Assembly (NCBI GenBank): GCA_025455345.1
Contig: JALOMS010000119.1
Span: forward strand, 1-10,129
Source of the DNA: Thermoflexibacter sp.
GTDB taxonomy: Bacteria > Bacteroidota > Bacteroidia > Cytophagales > Thermoflexibacteraceae
Reading direction: 5' to 3'
DNA: 10,129 nucleotides
Part shown: piece after piece, positions 1 through 7,309 of the stretch
Layout: the number at the start of each line of letters is the position of its first letter
How positions within the stretch are numbered: the stretch's first letter is position 1
Notes under the pieces: model-generated
The model's input: the letters and a program-made list of their open reading frames with translations, nothing else
Databases searched by the model: none
Told to the model about the DNA's origin: nothing
Translations under genes and position numbers: made by a program

Positions 1-32
1 GCAAAGTATGACTTAGTATGCTGTCCTTGTTT

Positions 33-764
33 TTATCCTAAGAAAAGTTGCGCTAAAAGGTAGTCAGATATTAGAATAGCAATACAGCTATTGGTTACCG
101 CTTGTGTACTTGCTACTCCTACTTCCAAAGCACCGCCTTCGGTATAAAAACCTTTGTAAGCTGAAATAGTAGCTACTAAAAAAGCAAAAGTAAAAGACTT
201 AATCAGCGCAAAAGTAATACTAAAGGCTTTGAATCCTTCGCGAATTCCTTGTATATACTCATCTGGGGTGTATAATTCTAAAAATGTGCCTGCGATGTAT
301 CCTCCAAAAATAGATAAAAAACCCGCTAAAATTACCAATAAAGGGTACATAAAAACAGCCGCCGCGATTTTGGGCATGACCAAATAAGATGCTGAGTTTA
401 TGCCCATTACTTCCATGGCATCTATTTGTTCGGTGATTCGCATTGTTCCGAGCTGTCCTGCGATATTAGAACCTACCTTACCCGCAAATACGATAGCTGT
501 TATCGTTGGGGCAAGCTCTAAAAGAGTCATATCTCTTACTACTGTACCAATAATGTACTTGGGAATCAGAGGGCTAACTAAATTATAGGTAGTCTGTACC
601 GCAGAAACTGCCCCTATAAACGTAGAGGTAATTACGACAATGGTCAAGGAATCTATGCCAATAAGCATACATTCATCAATAAAAAGTTGCCTATATACTT
701 TGAAATTCTCTCTATTAGTAAAAATTTTAGCAAGAAAAATGATATATTTGCCTATGGCTCTCAT
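33..764 (-). CDS. mlaE: MlaE/YrbE-family ABC transporter permease (phospholipid/lipid trafficking)
   Basis: This is an integral inner-membrane permease of 243 residues. In this family it pairs with an MlaF-type ATPase and an MCE-domain substrate protein to move phospholipids between inner and outer membranes. Seen in the sequence: several hydrophobic segments (about 40-58, 132-160, 180-202 and 224-242) and the family signature. The signature comprises ELAP at 83-86, AGKVGSN at 94-100, EQIDAMEVMG at 112-121, YLVMPK at 127-132 and a C-terminal YKGFYTEGGALEVGVAST stretch at 203-220. The length is normal for the family. The ATG at 764 gives an N-terminus (MRAIGKYI) that looks typical, with the amphipathic segment expected before the first membrane helix. 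It starts 36 bp after the acetyltransferase stop and may be read through from it. No ATPase or MCE gene is visible; in Bacteroidota they usually follow directly, which would place them past the left edge. The family call is firm; the exact cargo is not known. Confidence 0.93.
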   Translation of the reverse strand: MRAIGKYIIFLAKIFTNRENFKVYRQLFIDECMLIGIDSLTIVVITSTFIGAVSAVQTTYNLVSPLIPKYIIGTVVRDMTLLELAPTITAIVFAGKVGSNIAGQLGTMRITEQIDAMEVMGINSASYLVMPKIAAAVFMYPLLVILAGFLSIFGGYIAGTFLELYTPDEYIQGIREGFKAFSITFALIKSFTFAFLVATISAYKGFYTEGGALEVGVASTQAVTNSCIAILISDYLLAQLFLG

Positions 765-800
765 GCTGTAAATAGTGTTTTAGTGAATTGAAGTACAAAA

Positions 801-1328
801 TTAAAGATTTTTATTCAAATTCTCCCATTCATCTACGGTCATTCTAAATATATAATCATCATAAATCTCTCCTCGTTTGACCAAAGCCTTTTTAGCGACA
901 CTCTCCAAGTGAAAACCAGCCTTTTCCAAAACTCTCATGGAAGAAGTATTGGCAGAAAAGACCCCTCCATAGATTCGCACTAAGCCTAACTCTTCAAAAC
1001 CCCATTTGCAGAGTAATTTGACTCCTTCTTTGGCAATACCTTTGCCCCAAAAAGGCTCTCCAAGCCAATACCCTATTTCCGCAGATTTTCTAAAAATATC
1101 TCCTTGCAATACCAAGCCACAGACTCCTACTAATTTTTCTTCGTAGCGAATACCAAAAGTGGCAAGCGGCTGTTGGGTAGCTAAATAATCCAGAAAATTA
1201 ATGGCATCTTGGTCTGAATAAGGAGAGGGAAAAATATCTCTGACCCACATAGCTATTTGGGGATTATTTGCTAAATAAGCCAATGCGCTTACGTCTTCTT
1301 GCGTAAGAGGAGAAAGAGAAATATTCAT
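801..1328 (-). CDS. GNAT-family N-acetyltransferase, RimJ/RimL-like
   Basis: This is a 175-residue cytoplasmic acetyltransferase that should transfer an acetyl group from acetyl-CoA to a primary amine. RimJ/RimL relatives modify the N-termini of ribosomal proteins, but many members have other or unknown substrates. Visible motifs: AEIGYWLG at 83-90 (beta strand 4), the acetyl-CoA pyrophosphate loop FWGKGIA at 93-99 (Q/R-x-x-G-x-G/A type, with G95 and G97), and SANTSSMRVLEKAGF at 125-139 (the usual Asn and the helix before the C-terminal strand). Length is normal for the Acetyltransf_3 type. The ATG at 1328 is the only good start, because an in-frame TAA lies 16-18 bases upstream (1344-1346). 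The leader is A-rich with no Shine-Dalgarno, and a heptamer tandem array begins 37 bp upstream. Nothing in the sequence tells the substrate. Confidence 0.92.
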   Translation of the reverse strand: MNISLSPLTQEDVSALAYLANNPQIAMWVRDIFPSPYSDQDAINFLDYLATQQPLATFGIRYEEKLVGVCGLVLQGDIFRKSAEIGYWLGEPFWGKGIAKEGVKLLCKWGFEELGLVRIYGGVFSANTSSMRVLEKAGFHLESVAKKALVKRGEIYDDYIFRMTVDEWENLNKNL

Positions 1329-1365
1329 TTTGATACTGTTTTTTTAAGTGTTTTAACGAATATAT

Positions 1366-1505
1366 CATTCTACATTCTGTATTCCACATTCTACATTCTG
1401 TATTCCACATTCTACATTCTACATTCCACATTCTACATTCTGTATTCCACATTCTACATTCTACATTCCACATTCTACATTCTGTATTCCACATTCTACA
1501 TTCTA
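1366..1505. repeat. Heptamer tandem array, 20 copies, with 21-bp and 42-bp higher-order units
   Basis: The 140 bp consist of exactly 20 consecutive 7-bp units with no indel. Read on the plus strand, the units are CATTCTA, CATTCTG or CATTCTA, then TATTCCA or CATTCCA, repeating as triplets of 21 bp. Six full triplets start at 1366, 1387, 1408, 1429, 1450 and 1471; two extra CATTCTA units end the array at 1505. Triplets come in two forms that differ at two adjacent positions, in the order G,G,A,G,A,G. From 1387 onward the array is therefore a perfect 42-bp repeat (1387-1428, 1429-1470, and 35 bp of a third copy). The plus strand is almost free of G. The array fills most of the gap between the ATP-grasp/alpha-E gene and the acetyltransferase, and its last unit contains the TAG stop of the former. 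The lack of any decay suggests recent expansion by slippage or unequal recombination. The role is unknown. Confidence 0.97.
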
Positions 1506-4067
1506 AATAATCAAATCTTTAGATTGTAAGCCACCCGACAGTTGTTGTTGGATTTGAGTATGACTAAAATACTTATTTACAATAATATTCGAAGTCCCTG
1601 CTAATAAATCCGCAATTTTAGATAAAATATCTTCTAATTTTTGGCGAATAAAACTTGCAGATTGGTGTTCTGCCAGCTCGTTTGTATCTGATAGCTGTAA
1701 GATGGAAACCGCTTCCAATATCATTTTTTCCTCTTCGTTGAGTCGAGAAGAATGATGTGGTTTTGGTAGATTTTTCAGATGGTTCTGGATAGAGTGTAGT
1801 TGGTACAACAAAGAACTTGGGTGCATATTGTCCAAAAGTAATAAATCCAATACCGTTTGTAAGTGCAAATAAGACTGATACTTAGCTCTATATGTATTTA
1901 GACTTTCTTGGCAGGCAAGGACTACTTCCATAAGTCCATTTTCTACTTCCATTGCCTCTACCAAAGTCAGTGTAGAACGACTTAAAGAAATAGATAGCAA
2001 AGCATATTCTATTCGCTTTCCCAACTCAAACAGAGGTAATTCATATCTTCTATTTAAGATTTCTTTGTTGAATCCTGCAAAAGCGGCAAGATTGGTAATG
2101 AGTTGGTCTAAACCAATCTGTACATTGCGTAGGTCAATTGCGGGGAGTTGATTTATCATTTTCCAATAATCATCTATTTGGTCTAAAATCCTCCATGTAT
2201 CAGGAGACCAACAATGACGAATCGAATACACAGCCCGCATCATATACTGCACTATGGAGGCGATACTACCGCTTTTGCTTGTATCTATCGCAATCGCTAA
2301 TAGCTCACTTTCTGGTTTTTGCAAGCGTTTTCTGCCACCATCTCCAATAAACCCCGGATAGGTCATCGTAAATTGGGTAAGCCCGCACAGCAGGTCATAC
2401 AAAAGTTTTTTATCAGATTTTCTTTTACTTAGTTGGGTTTCGTTGTATTTCTGAATTACGATTTTAAGCAAGCGAGCGGAGAGTTTGGCTCGCTCGGCAT
2501 ATCTCCCTACCCAAAAAAGGTTTTCAGCAGAACGGCTTGAAATCGTTGTATTTAGGTGATGAATTTGGGCTTTGATAGGTGCTATATGAGGTACTGCCTC
2601 AGAAGTAACTACCCATGTATCTTTGCTAATGCCACCTTTCTGATTGGAAACGATAAGATTGTCCCTTTCTGAAGCGGAGCGAGTAAGCCCTCCGCTCATT
2701 ACTGTATAGCCTTGATTTTCTTTACCCAATAGGAAACAACGCCAAACGGCATGACGCGGCTCTAATTGACCATTAAAATATGAGGGCGTAGAGATAAATT
2801 CTAACTGCTCCTGCGCCAAATAAAGAGATGGATTTGCCTTGATTTTCTCTTTCCAATGCGCTAAAGCCTCTTGGCTGAGTTGTTTACCAAAAATAGCATT
2901 GGTACTTCCTTGGGGATAAATACTTTTAATTACCAGATTTTGAAGGTTATCCAATACGTATTTTTGCTCTTTTTCCTGCCCACACCACCAAGTAGCTACC
3001 GAAGGCAGGAGCAACTCCTCACCAAAGTAAAAACGGCAAATATTGGGGAGAAAAGCCATAATCCCCGAATTTTCTAATACACTGCTCCCCAAGGCATTGA
3101 CGATTACTACATTTCCTTTGCGTACAGCCGCTACCAATCCTGCTACTCCCAAATGAGAGTCTGAGCGCAAGGTCAAAGGGTCGCAGAAAGCATCATCTAC
3201 TCTTCGCCAAATGACATCAACTTGTTCCAAACCACTCAGTGTTTTAAGCCACACAGCCTCGTCTTTGACCATTAGGTCTTCCCCTTGCACCAGCGTATAG
3301 CCCATGACCGAAGCAAGATAAGCATGCTCAAAATAAGCCTCATTTCGCTGTCCGGGAGTGAGTAAGACTATACGAGGGTTTTCTTTATGATGAGGAGCTA
3401 ACTCAAATAGCATCGTACGTAGCGTATCTAAGAAATTAGATAATTTGCTAATATGCCGATTTTGGAAAAATTCGGGCATAACCTTACTAATGGTAGAACG
3501 ATTCTCTAAAGCATAGCCTATGCCAGAGGGGGCTTGAGTCCTATCCCCCAATACCCACCGCCTACCATCTGCGGTCTTAGCCGTATCTGCGGCGTAAAAT
3601 GACAAAGGATAAGTTTGACTTTTTAGTAAATTAAAACAAGGTCGTAAAAAACCAATATGGTTATAAACCAGTTCTAAAGGTAGTAAGCCTTCTTTGATAA
3701 GAACTTGGTTTTCATATATATCTTTTAAGATAATATTCAAAAGTTCTGCTCGCTGTTTCAGTCCTTTTTCTGTGATTTTCCAGTCTTCTTCATCTATCAG
3801 CAAGGGTATAGGGTCGAGTTGCCAAGGACGATTCATTCCTTGTGGGTCGTCGTATATATTGTAACTCACCCCATTTTCGCGAAGGACTCTATTAATATCT
3901 TCGTGCCGTTGAGAGAGTCCTTGCTTCCCCCATTTTTGGATATAAGCTACTAAACTCTGCCAATGCGGTTTTACTTTATCTATTTCCCACATTTCATCAT
4001 TGGGAATATTATCAGAAGCATACAAAGCTAACAGCCTTTTGGCGTTTTGAGCGACCTGCTTTGTCAT
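1503..4067 (-). CDS. Circularly permuted ATP-grasp ligase fused to alpha-E domain (DUF404/DUF407 + DUF403)
   Basis: This is a two-domain protein of 854 residues from the start chosen here. The N-terminal half (about 25-490) is a circularly permuted ATP-grasp domain, predicted in the literature on amidoligases to form peptide-like amide bonds using ATP. The C-terminal half (about 505-845) is the helical alpha-E domain that accompanies it. Motifs seen: KPHW near residue 33, RPWQLDPIPLLID at 80-92, ENR at 188-190, RRVDD at 288-292, LRSDSHLGV at 300-308, NALGSS at 324-329, PSVATWWCG at 355-363, VMSGGLTR at 456-463, then SRSAENLFWVGRYAERA at 511-527 and WSPDTWR at 620-626. Both halves look complete. 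I prefer ATG 4067 (MTKQVAQN) because conserved sequence begins about 25 residues later, while the longer ATG at 4142 only adds an unconserved-looking 25-residue tail. A candidate promoter at 4181-4211 would still permit the longer form. The usual transglutaminase-like partner is absent from the window. The true product is not known. Confidence 0.93.
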   Translation of the reverse strand: MTKQVAQNAKRLLALYASDNIPNDEMWEIDKVKPHWQSLVAYIQKWGKQGLSQRHEDINRVLRENGVSYNIYDDPQGMNRPWQLDPIPLLIDEEDWKITEKGLKQRAELLNIILKDIYENQVLIKEGLLPLELVYNHIGFLRPCFNLLKSQTYPLSFYAADTAKTADGRRWVLGDRTQAPSGIGYALENRSTISKVMPEFFQNRHISKLSNFLDTLRTMLFELAPHHKENPRIVLLTPGQRNEAYFEHAYLASVMGYTLVQGEDLMVKDEAVWLKTLSGLEQVDVIWRRVDDAFCDPLTLRSDSHLGVAGLVAAVRKGNVVIVNALGSSVLENSGIMAFLPNICRFYFGEELLLPSVATWWCGQEKEQKYVLDNLQNLVIKSIYPQGSTNAIFGKQLSQEALAHWKEKIKANPSLYLAQEQLEFISTPSYFNGQLEPRHAVWRCFLLGKENQGYTVMSGGLTRSASERDNLIVSNQKGGISKDTWVVTSEAVPHIAPIKAQIHHLNTTISSRSAENLFWVGRYAERAKLSARLLKIVIQKYNETQLSKRKSDKKLLYDLLCGLTQFTMTYPGFIGDGGRKRLQKPESELLAIAIDTSKSGSIASIVQYMMRAVYSIRHCWSPDTWRILDQIDDYWKMINQLPAIDLRNVQIGLDQLITNLAAFAGFNKEILNRRYELPLFELGKRIEYALLSISLSRSTLTLVEAMEVENGLMEVVLACQESLNTYRAKYQSYLHLQTVLDLLLLDNMHPSSLLYQLHSIQNHLKNLPKPHHSSRLNEEEKMILEAVSILQLSDTNELAEHQSASFIRQKLEDILSKIADLLAGTSNIIVNKYFSHTQIQQQLSGGLQSKDLII

Positions 4068-4180
4068 TTGTAAAAATTTGTATATAGTAAAAAAATGTAT
4101 AAACCCAAATTTATTATTCAAGGCATTGCATTTAGACAGCATATCTGCCTGTTGATTGGTATTTATAAGGGTGTTAGGTA

Positions 4181-4211
4181 CAAAATTAGCGATTAATTAG
4201 TTAAAAGACAA
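4181..4211 (-). promoter_or_regulatory. Candidate Bacteroidota-type promoter for the ATP-grasp/alpha-E gene
   Basis: Read on the minus strand there is TAATTTTG at 4188-4181, a full match to the Bacteroidota -7 consensus TAnnTTTG. A TTG lies 20 bp upstream at 4211-4209, fitting the -33 element and its usual spacing. Transcription would begin near 4174, giving a leader of about 105 nt to the preferred start at 4067. A second, isolated -7-like match (TAAATTTG, 4113-4106) lies closer to that start but has no convincing -33 element. In AT-rich DNA such matches can arise by chance. Confidence 0.4.
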
Positions 4212-4255
4212 GATTTAATTATGATTGTTGTCCAATTTTAAAGCATCAATGAGAA

Positions 4256-4319
4256 AATATGAAGAAATAAATATTGGATTAGTTATTAAAATTTCCTCCT
4301 TTGGTTATTTCTTCATATT
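4256..4319 (-). terminator. AT-rich hairpin after the rhamnosidase gene, possible terminator
   Basis: A perfect 15-bp inverted repeat pairs 4256-4270 (AATATGAAGAAATAA) with 4305-4319 (TTATTTCTTCATATT) around a 34-base loop. It begins 19 bp after the rhamnosidase stop codon. On the minus-strand transcript the second arm runs into a short U-rich stretch (TTTTCTC), so it could act as a weak intrinsic terminator or as a 3' stabilising structure. The stem has only two G/C pairs and the loop is long, so termination is less certain than for the hairpin after the glucanotransferase. Confidence 0.45.
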
Positions 4320-4338
4320 ACTAATCAATCACAGCTAC

Positions 4339-7080
4339 TTATTCCCAATCAAAGTTATATTTGCCAGAGCCTACTTCTATTACTACCCAATCACCTTCCT
4401 TGCCTTTTATGGTGATTCCCTTGCTTGAGGAAAGGGCTTGTCCTGTTTCTTTGATTATATCCGAACTACTCGCAGGAAGGAATATCTTTGCAGTAGTATT
4501 AGTGGGTATTTCCACATTGACTTGCTTTTTATTCCCTTCTATTTTCCACTCAGATACGATTTTGCCGTAGTAAGTCTGTAATTCTGATTTTGCCATATTG
4601 AAATTCATTTGTTTACTAAAGTGTGGCTTAATGACAATTTTCTTATAACCCACACCACTTTCCTCTGTATCTATGCCTGTTACCACTCTATACACCCAAT
4701 CGCCAATGGCTCCATAAGCATAGTGATTAAAAGAATTCATGCCTGCATTTTGGAATGAACCGTCAGGTTTGATACCGTCCCAACGCTCCCAGATAGTCGT
4801 TGCCCCCATTTTGACAGGATAGAGCCAAGATGGATAGTTTTCTTGTAAGAGCAAGGAATACGCTAAATCTAAATAACCAAAGCGCGTCAATACATGACAG
4901 AGGTAAGGAGTTCCTAAAAAACCTGTGGTCAAGTGAGTATTATAACTTCTGACGTTTTCAGCCAAGCGGTCTGCGGCTTGTTGTCTAAGATTTTCTGGAA
5001 ACATATCAAAGTTGAGGCTAAGTACATAGGCTGTTTGTGTGCTTGATACCAAGCGACCCGTAGGAGTTACATATTCTTTCATAAATGCCTCTTTGATATT
5101 TTTCAATAAATCAGTGTATTTATTTACATCTTCATTTTTGCCCAATACTTTAGCTGTTTTGATGAGCAGATTGGTAGAATGAGCAAAAAAGCACTGGGCA
5201 ATCAGGTACTTGTCTGTAACGGCGGCACGTCCGTCATTGTCATCATTGGGGCGATAAAACAGCCAATCTCCAAAGTGAAAGCCTTTGTTCCACAAATAGT
5301 TAGTGCTATTTTTTTCCATAAAACCTACCCATGACTTCATACTTTCATATTGGTCTATCAGAATACGTCTGTCCCCATACGCCAAGTACATATCCCAAGG
5401 AATAATGGTAGCGACATCTGCCCACCCTGCGGACGCAGAAGCATTTTTCCCTAATACATTGGGTACAACAAAAGGTACTCTGCCCTCCGCCTCAGACTGG
5501 TCTATGGCTACATCTTTGAGCCATTTGGCAAAAAAGTTGTGTACTTGGCGATTAAATGTGGCTGTACGTGCAAAAGCCTGTGCATCTCCTGTCCAGCCTA
5601 ATCTTTCATCTCTTTGAGGGCAATCCGTAGGCACATCTAAGAAGTTGCCATTTTGCCCCCATTGGATATTATGTTGTAATTGATTGATAAGTGGGTGAGA
5701 GCTTACAAACTCTCCCATTTTTTTCATATCTGAATACAAAGCAACAGCCGTAAAGTTGTCATTGGTAATTTCCGTAGGGAATCCTTCTACTTTGATGTAG
5801 CGAAAGCCTTGAAATGTAAAATGAGGTTCGAAAGATTCTTCTCCTGAGCCTCTTAAGATGTATTCATTTTTCTGCTTGGCAGGGCGCAAGTTTTCTGTAT
5901 AAAAATTACCCGCCTTGTCTAAGACTTCCGCATGATAAAGCGTAACCTTATCTCCTGCTTTGCCTTTGACCTTGACTTGTACCCAGCCCACAAGATTTTG
6001 TCCAAAATCTATGACCTGCTCGCCTTTAGGAGTTTTGAATATTTTAATTGGTTTGAAAGTTTCATGTTTTCTAATTCCCTCGTTGTAGTTTGCCAAGAGT
6101 TCTCCTTTGTAGTCGGCTATGCGAACTCCAGCCCATTGCGTATCATTGTAAGTGCTTGTATTCCAACCGATTTCTTCTTTTCGGGCATCTATGGTTTCTC
6201 CATTGTAAATTTCAGAATATAAGATACTGCCTGTATTGGATTTCCAATTTTCATCAGAGATGATGGTTTCCTTACTTCCGTCACTATAAGTAATCTCTAA
6301 TTGGAAAAGTAGAGCTACCTCTTTGCCATAAAAATTTTTATTATTCTGAAACCCAATCAGCCCTCTGAACCAACCACTTCCAAGCATAGCACCTACGGAA
6401 TTATCGCCTTGTTTGAGCAGGTTAGTTACTTCATAGACTTGGTATTGAAGGCGTTTTTGGTAGGCAGTCCAAAAAGGAGTAAGGTAATAATCTCCTACTC
6501 TTTTTCCATTCAAAAATGCCTCATAAAGACCTTGGGCGGTGATATAAGCCATAGCGGATTGGATAGGCTTTTTGAGGTTAAAGTTTCTACGAAAATACGG
6601 ACTTGGGCGATTCGTAGTATCCTCCTCAAAACCTGCTTTTATCCATTTTGCCTTCCAATCACTTTGATTAAAGAAAGCGGTATGCCAAAATGCTGGCGTA
6701 GTCCATGCAGAAGTATTGCCTTGATTGTCCCAAACGCGTACTTGCCAAAGATACTTTTGATTTGACTCTAACGGTGCGCCTTGGTATTCTACCAATACCG
6801 ATTGGTCAGAATTCACTTTCCCTGATGACCAGACTGTATTTTTCCCTTTCATTACCTTGATTTCGTAAGCTGTCTGCATCACGTTGCGCTGTGAAGACAC
6901 TAAAGTCCAAGTAAATCGAGGTTGTTTTACGTCTAAACCTATGGGATTGACGAGATTTTCACAGAGGAGATTGGTCAAAGAAATGCCCTTCTGTGACTGA
7001 GCAAAAATTGTAGAAGTAGTTATAATAAGCATCCATAATGCTCTTATTATCAAGTGTTTCATTATTTTTTTCATTTCCAT
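4339..7080 (-). CDS. Secreted alpha-L-rhamnosidase, glycoside hydrolase family 78
   Basis: This 913-residue enzyme should release terminal alpha-L-rhamnose from plant or algal glycans or rhamnosylated small molecules by an inverting mechanism. Residues 1-27 form a signal peptide (basic start, hydrophobic core, cleavage likely after IFA before QSQ), with no lipobox cysteine, so the enzyme is exported to the periplasm or beyond. The domain order is typical: N-terminal beta-sandwiches (about 30-450, with the lectin-like part around 145-340), the alpha/alpha-barrel (about 450-810) and a C-terminal beta-sandwich (about 815-913). The active-site block DVPTDCPQRDERLGWTGD spans 482-499, with D486, R490, E492 (likely general acid), W496 and D499. 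E765 in TTIWERWD is the likely general base and H786 matches another sugar-contacting position; these assignments rest on remembered spacing in Streptomyces Rha78A. No SusC/SusD pair, rhamnose catabolic gene or T9SS sorting domain is visible. The ATG at 7080 is used; ATGs two and six codons later would also keep the signal peptide. Confidence 0.95.
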   Translation of the reverse strand: MEMKKIMKHLIIRALWMLIITTSTIFAQSQKGISLTNLLCENLVNPIGLDVKQPRFTWTLVSSQRNVMQTAYEIKVMKGKNTVWSSGKVNSDQSVLVEYQGAPLESNQKYLWQVRVWDNQGNTSAWTTPAFWHTAFFNQSDWKAKWIKAGFEEDTTNRPSPYFRRNFNLKKPIQSAMAYITAQGLYEAFLNGKRVGDYYLTPFWTAYQKRLQYQVYEVTNLLKQGDNSVGAMLGSGWFRGLIGFQNNKNFYGKEVALLFQLEITYSDGSKETIISDENWKSNTGSILYSEIYNGETIDARKEEIGWNTSTYNDTQWAGVRIADYKGELLANYNEGIRKHETFKPIKIFKTPKGEQVIDFGQNLVGWVQVKVKGKAGDKVTLYHAEVLDKAGNFYTENLRPAKQKNEYILRGSGEESFEPHFTFQGFRYIKVEGFPTEITNDNFTAVALYSDMKKMGEFVSSHPLINQLQHNIQWGQNGNFLDVPTDCPQRDERLGWTGDAQAFARTATFNRQVHNFFAKWLKDVAIDQSEAEGRVPFVVPNVLGKNASASAGWADVATIIPWDMYLAYGDRRILIDQYESMKSWVGFMEKNSTNYLWNKGFHFGDWLFYRPNDDNDGRAAVTDKYLIAQCFFAHSTNLLIKTAKVLGKNEDVNKYTDLLKNIKEAFMKEYVTPTGRLVSSTQTAYVLSLNFDMFPENLRQQAADRLAENVRSYNTHLTTGFLGTPYLCHVLTRFGYLDLAYSLLLQENYPSWLYPVKMGATTIWERWDGIKPDGSFQNAGMNSFNHYAYGAIGDWVYRVVTGIDTEESGVGYKKIVIKPHFSKQMNFNMAKSELQTYYGKIVSEWKIEGNKKQVNVEIPTNTTAKIFLPASSSDIIKETGQALSSSKGITIKGKEGDWVVIEVGSGKYNFDWE

Positions 7081-7218
7081 ATTATTTTTGAGGTTTGTGT
7101 ATCTTACTTACTTTGTTGGTAATATATTGAATAAACAGGCTTTGTGAATTATCTTTACCTTCTATCGTGTTTTACCTAAACTTATGCAAATTAGTTAATA
7201 CTTCATAAAATCTTTGCC

Positions 7219-7275
7219 TAAAAAAACAAAAAACCTCTCTATCCAATTTTATTAAAGTTTATGGATAGAGAGGTT
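7219..7275 (-). terminator. Rho-independent terminator of the 4-alpha-glucanotransferase gene
   Basis: A perfect 14-bp stem pairs 7232-7245 (AACCTCTCTATCCA) with 7262-7275 (TGGATAGAGAGGTT) around a 16-base loop. In the minus-strand direction the stem is followed at 7231-7220 by a T-rich run (eleven of twelve bases are T). It lies 35 bp after the glucanotransferase stop. The strong stem and U-tract make this a clear intrinsic terminator and argue that the glucanotransferase and the rhamnosidase are separate transcription units. The flank on the other strand is not a clean T-run, so it appears one-directional. Confidence 0.9.
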
Positions 7276-7309
7276 ATCAAAATAATTCTTATTATCAAAT
7301 ACGCTCAAA

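Noticed and set aside
1..32. Possible start of an MlaF-type ATPase gene after the permease.
   Set aside because: The 32 remaining bases contain no start codon on the minus strand, so nothing can be annotated there.
1366..1505. CRISPR array.
   Set aside because: There are no unique spacers; the units are contiguous 7-mers, and no cas gene is nearby.
1264..1529. Open frames on both strands through the tandem array, coding for 7-residue peptide repeats (MWNTECR/MWNVECR on minus, FYILYST/FYILHST on plus).
   Set aside because: A 21-bp period always gives a 7-residue repeat in every open frame. The frames overlap the acetyltransferase gene or the end of the ligase gene and have no recognisable start context, so they are by-products of the repeat.
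5303..5617. A 104-codon plus-strand frame within the rhamnosidase gene, and similar frames inside the ligase and glucanotransferase genes.
   Set aside because: They lie wholly antisense inside strongly supported genes and their translations show no domain-like pattern.
7154..7177. Direct repeat TTTACCT (7154-7160 and 7171-7177), 17 bp apart, upstream of the rhamnosidase.
   Set aside because: Seven-base matches in AT-rich intergenic DNA occur often by chance and no regulator or promoter nearby supports it.
7176..7195. Possible promoter for the rhamnosidase: TAAGTTTA on the minus strand, one mismatch from TAnnTTTG.
   Set aside because: The match is incomplete and no TTG-type -33 element is found at the right distance, so it is too weak to list.
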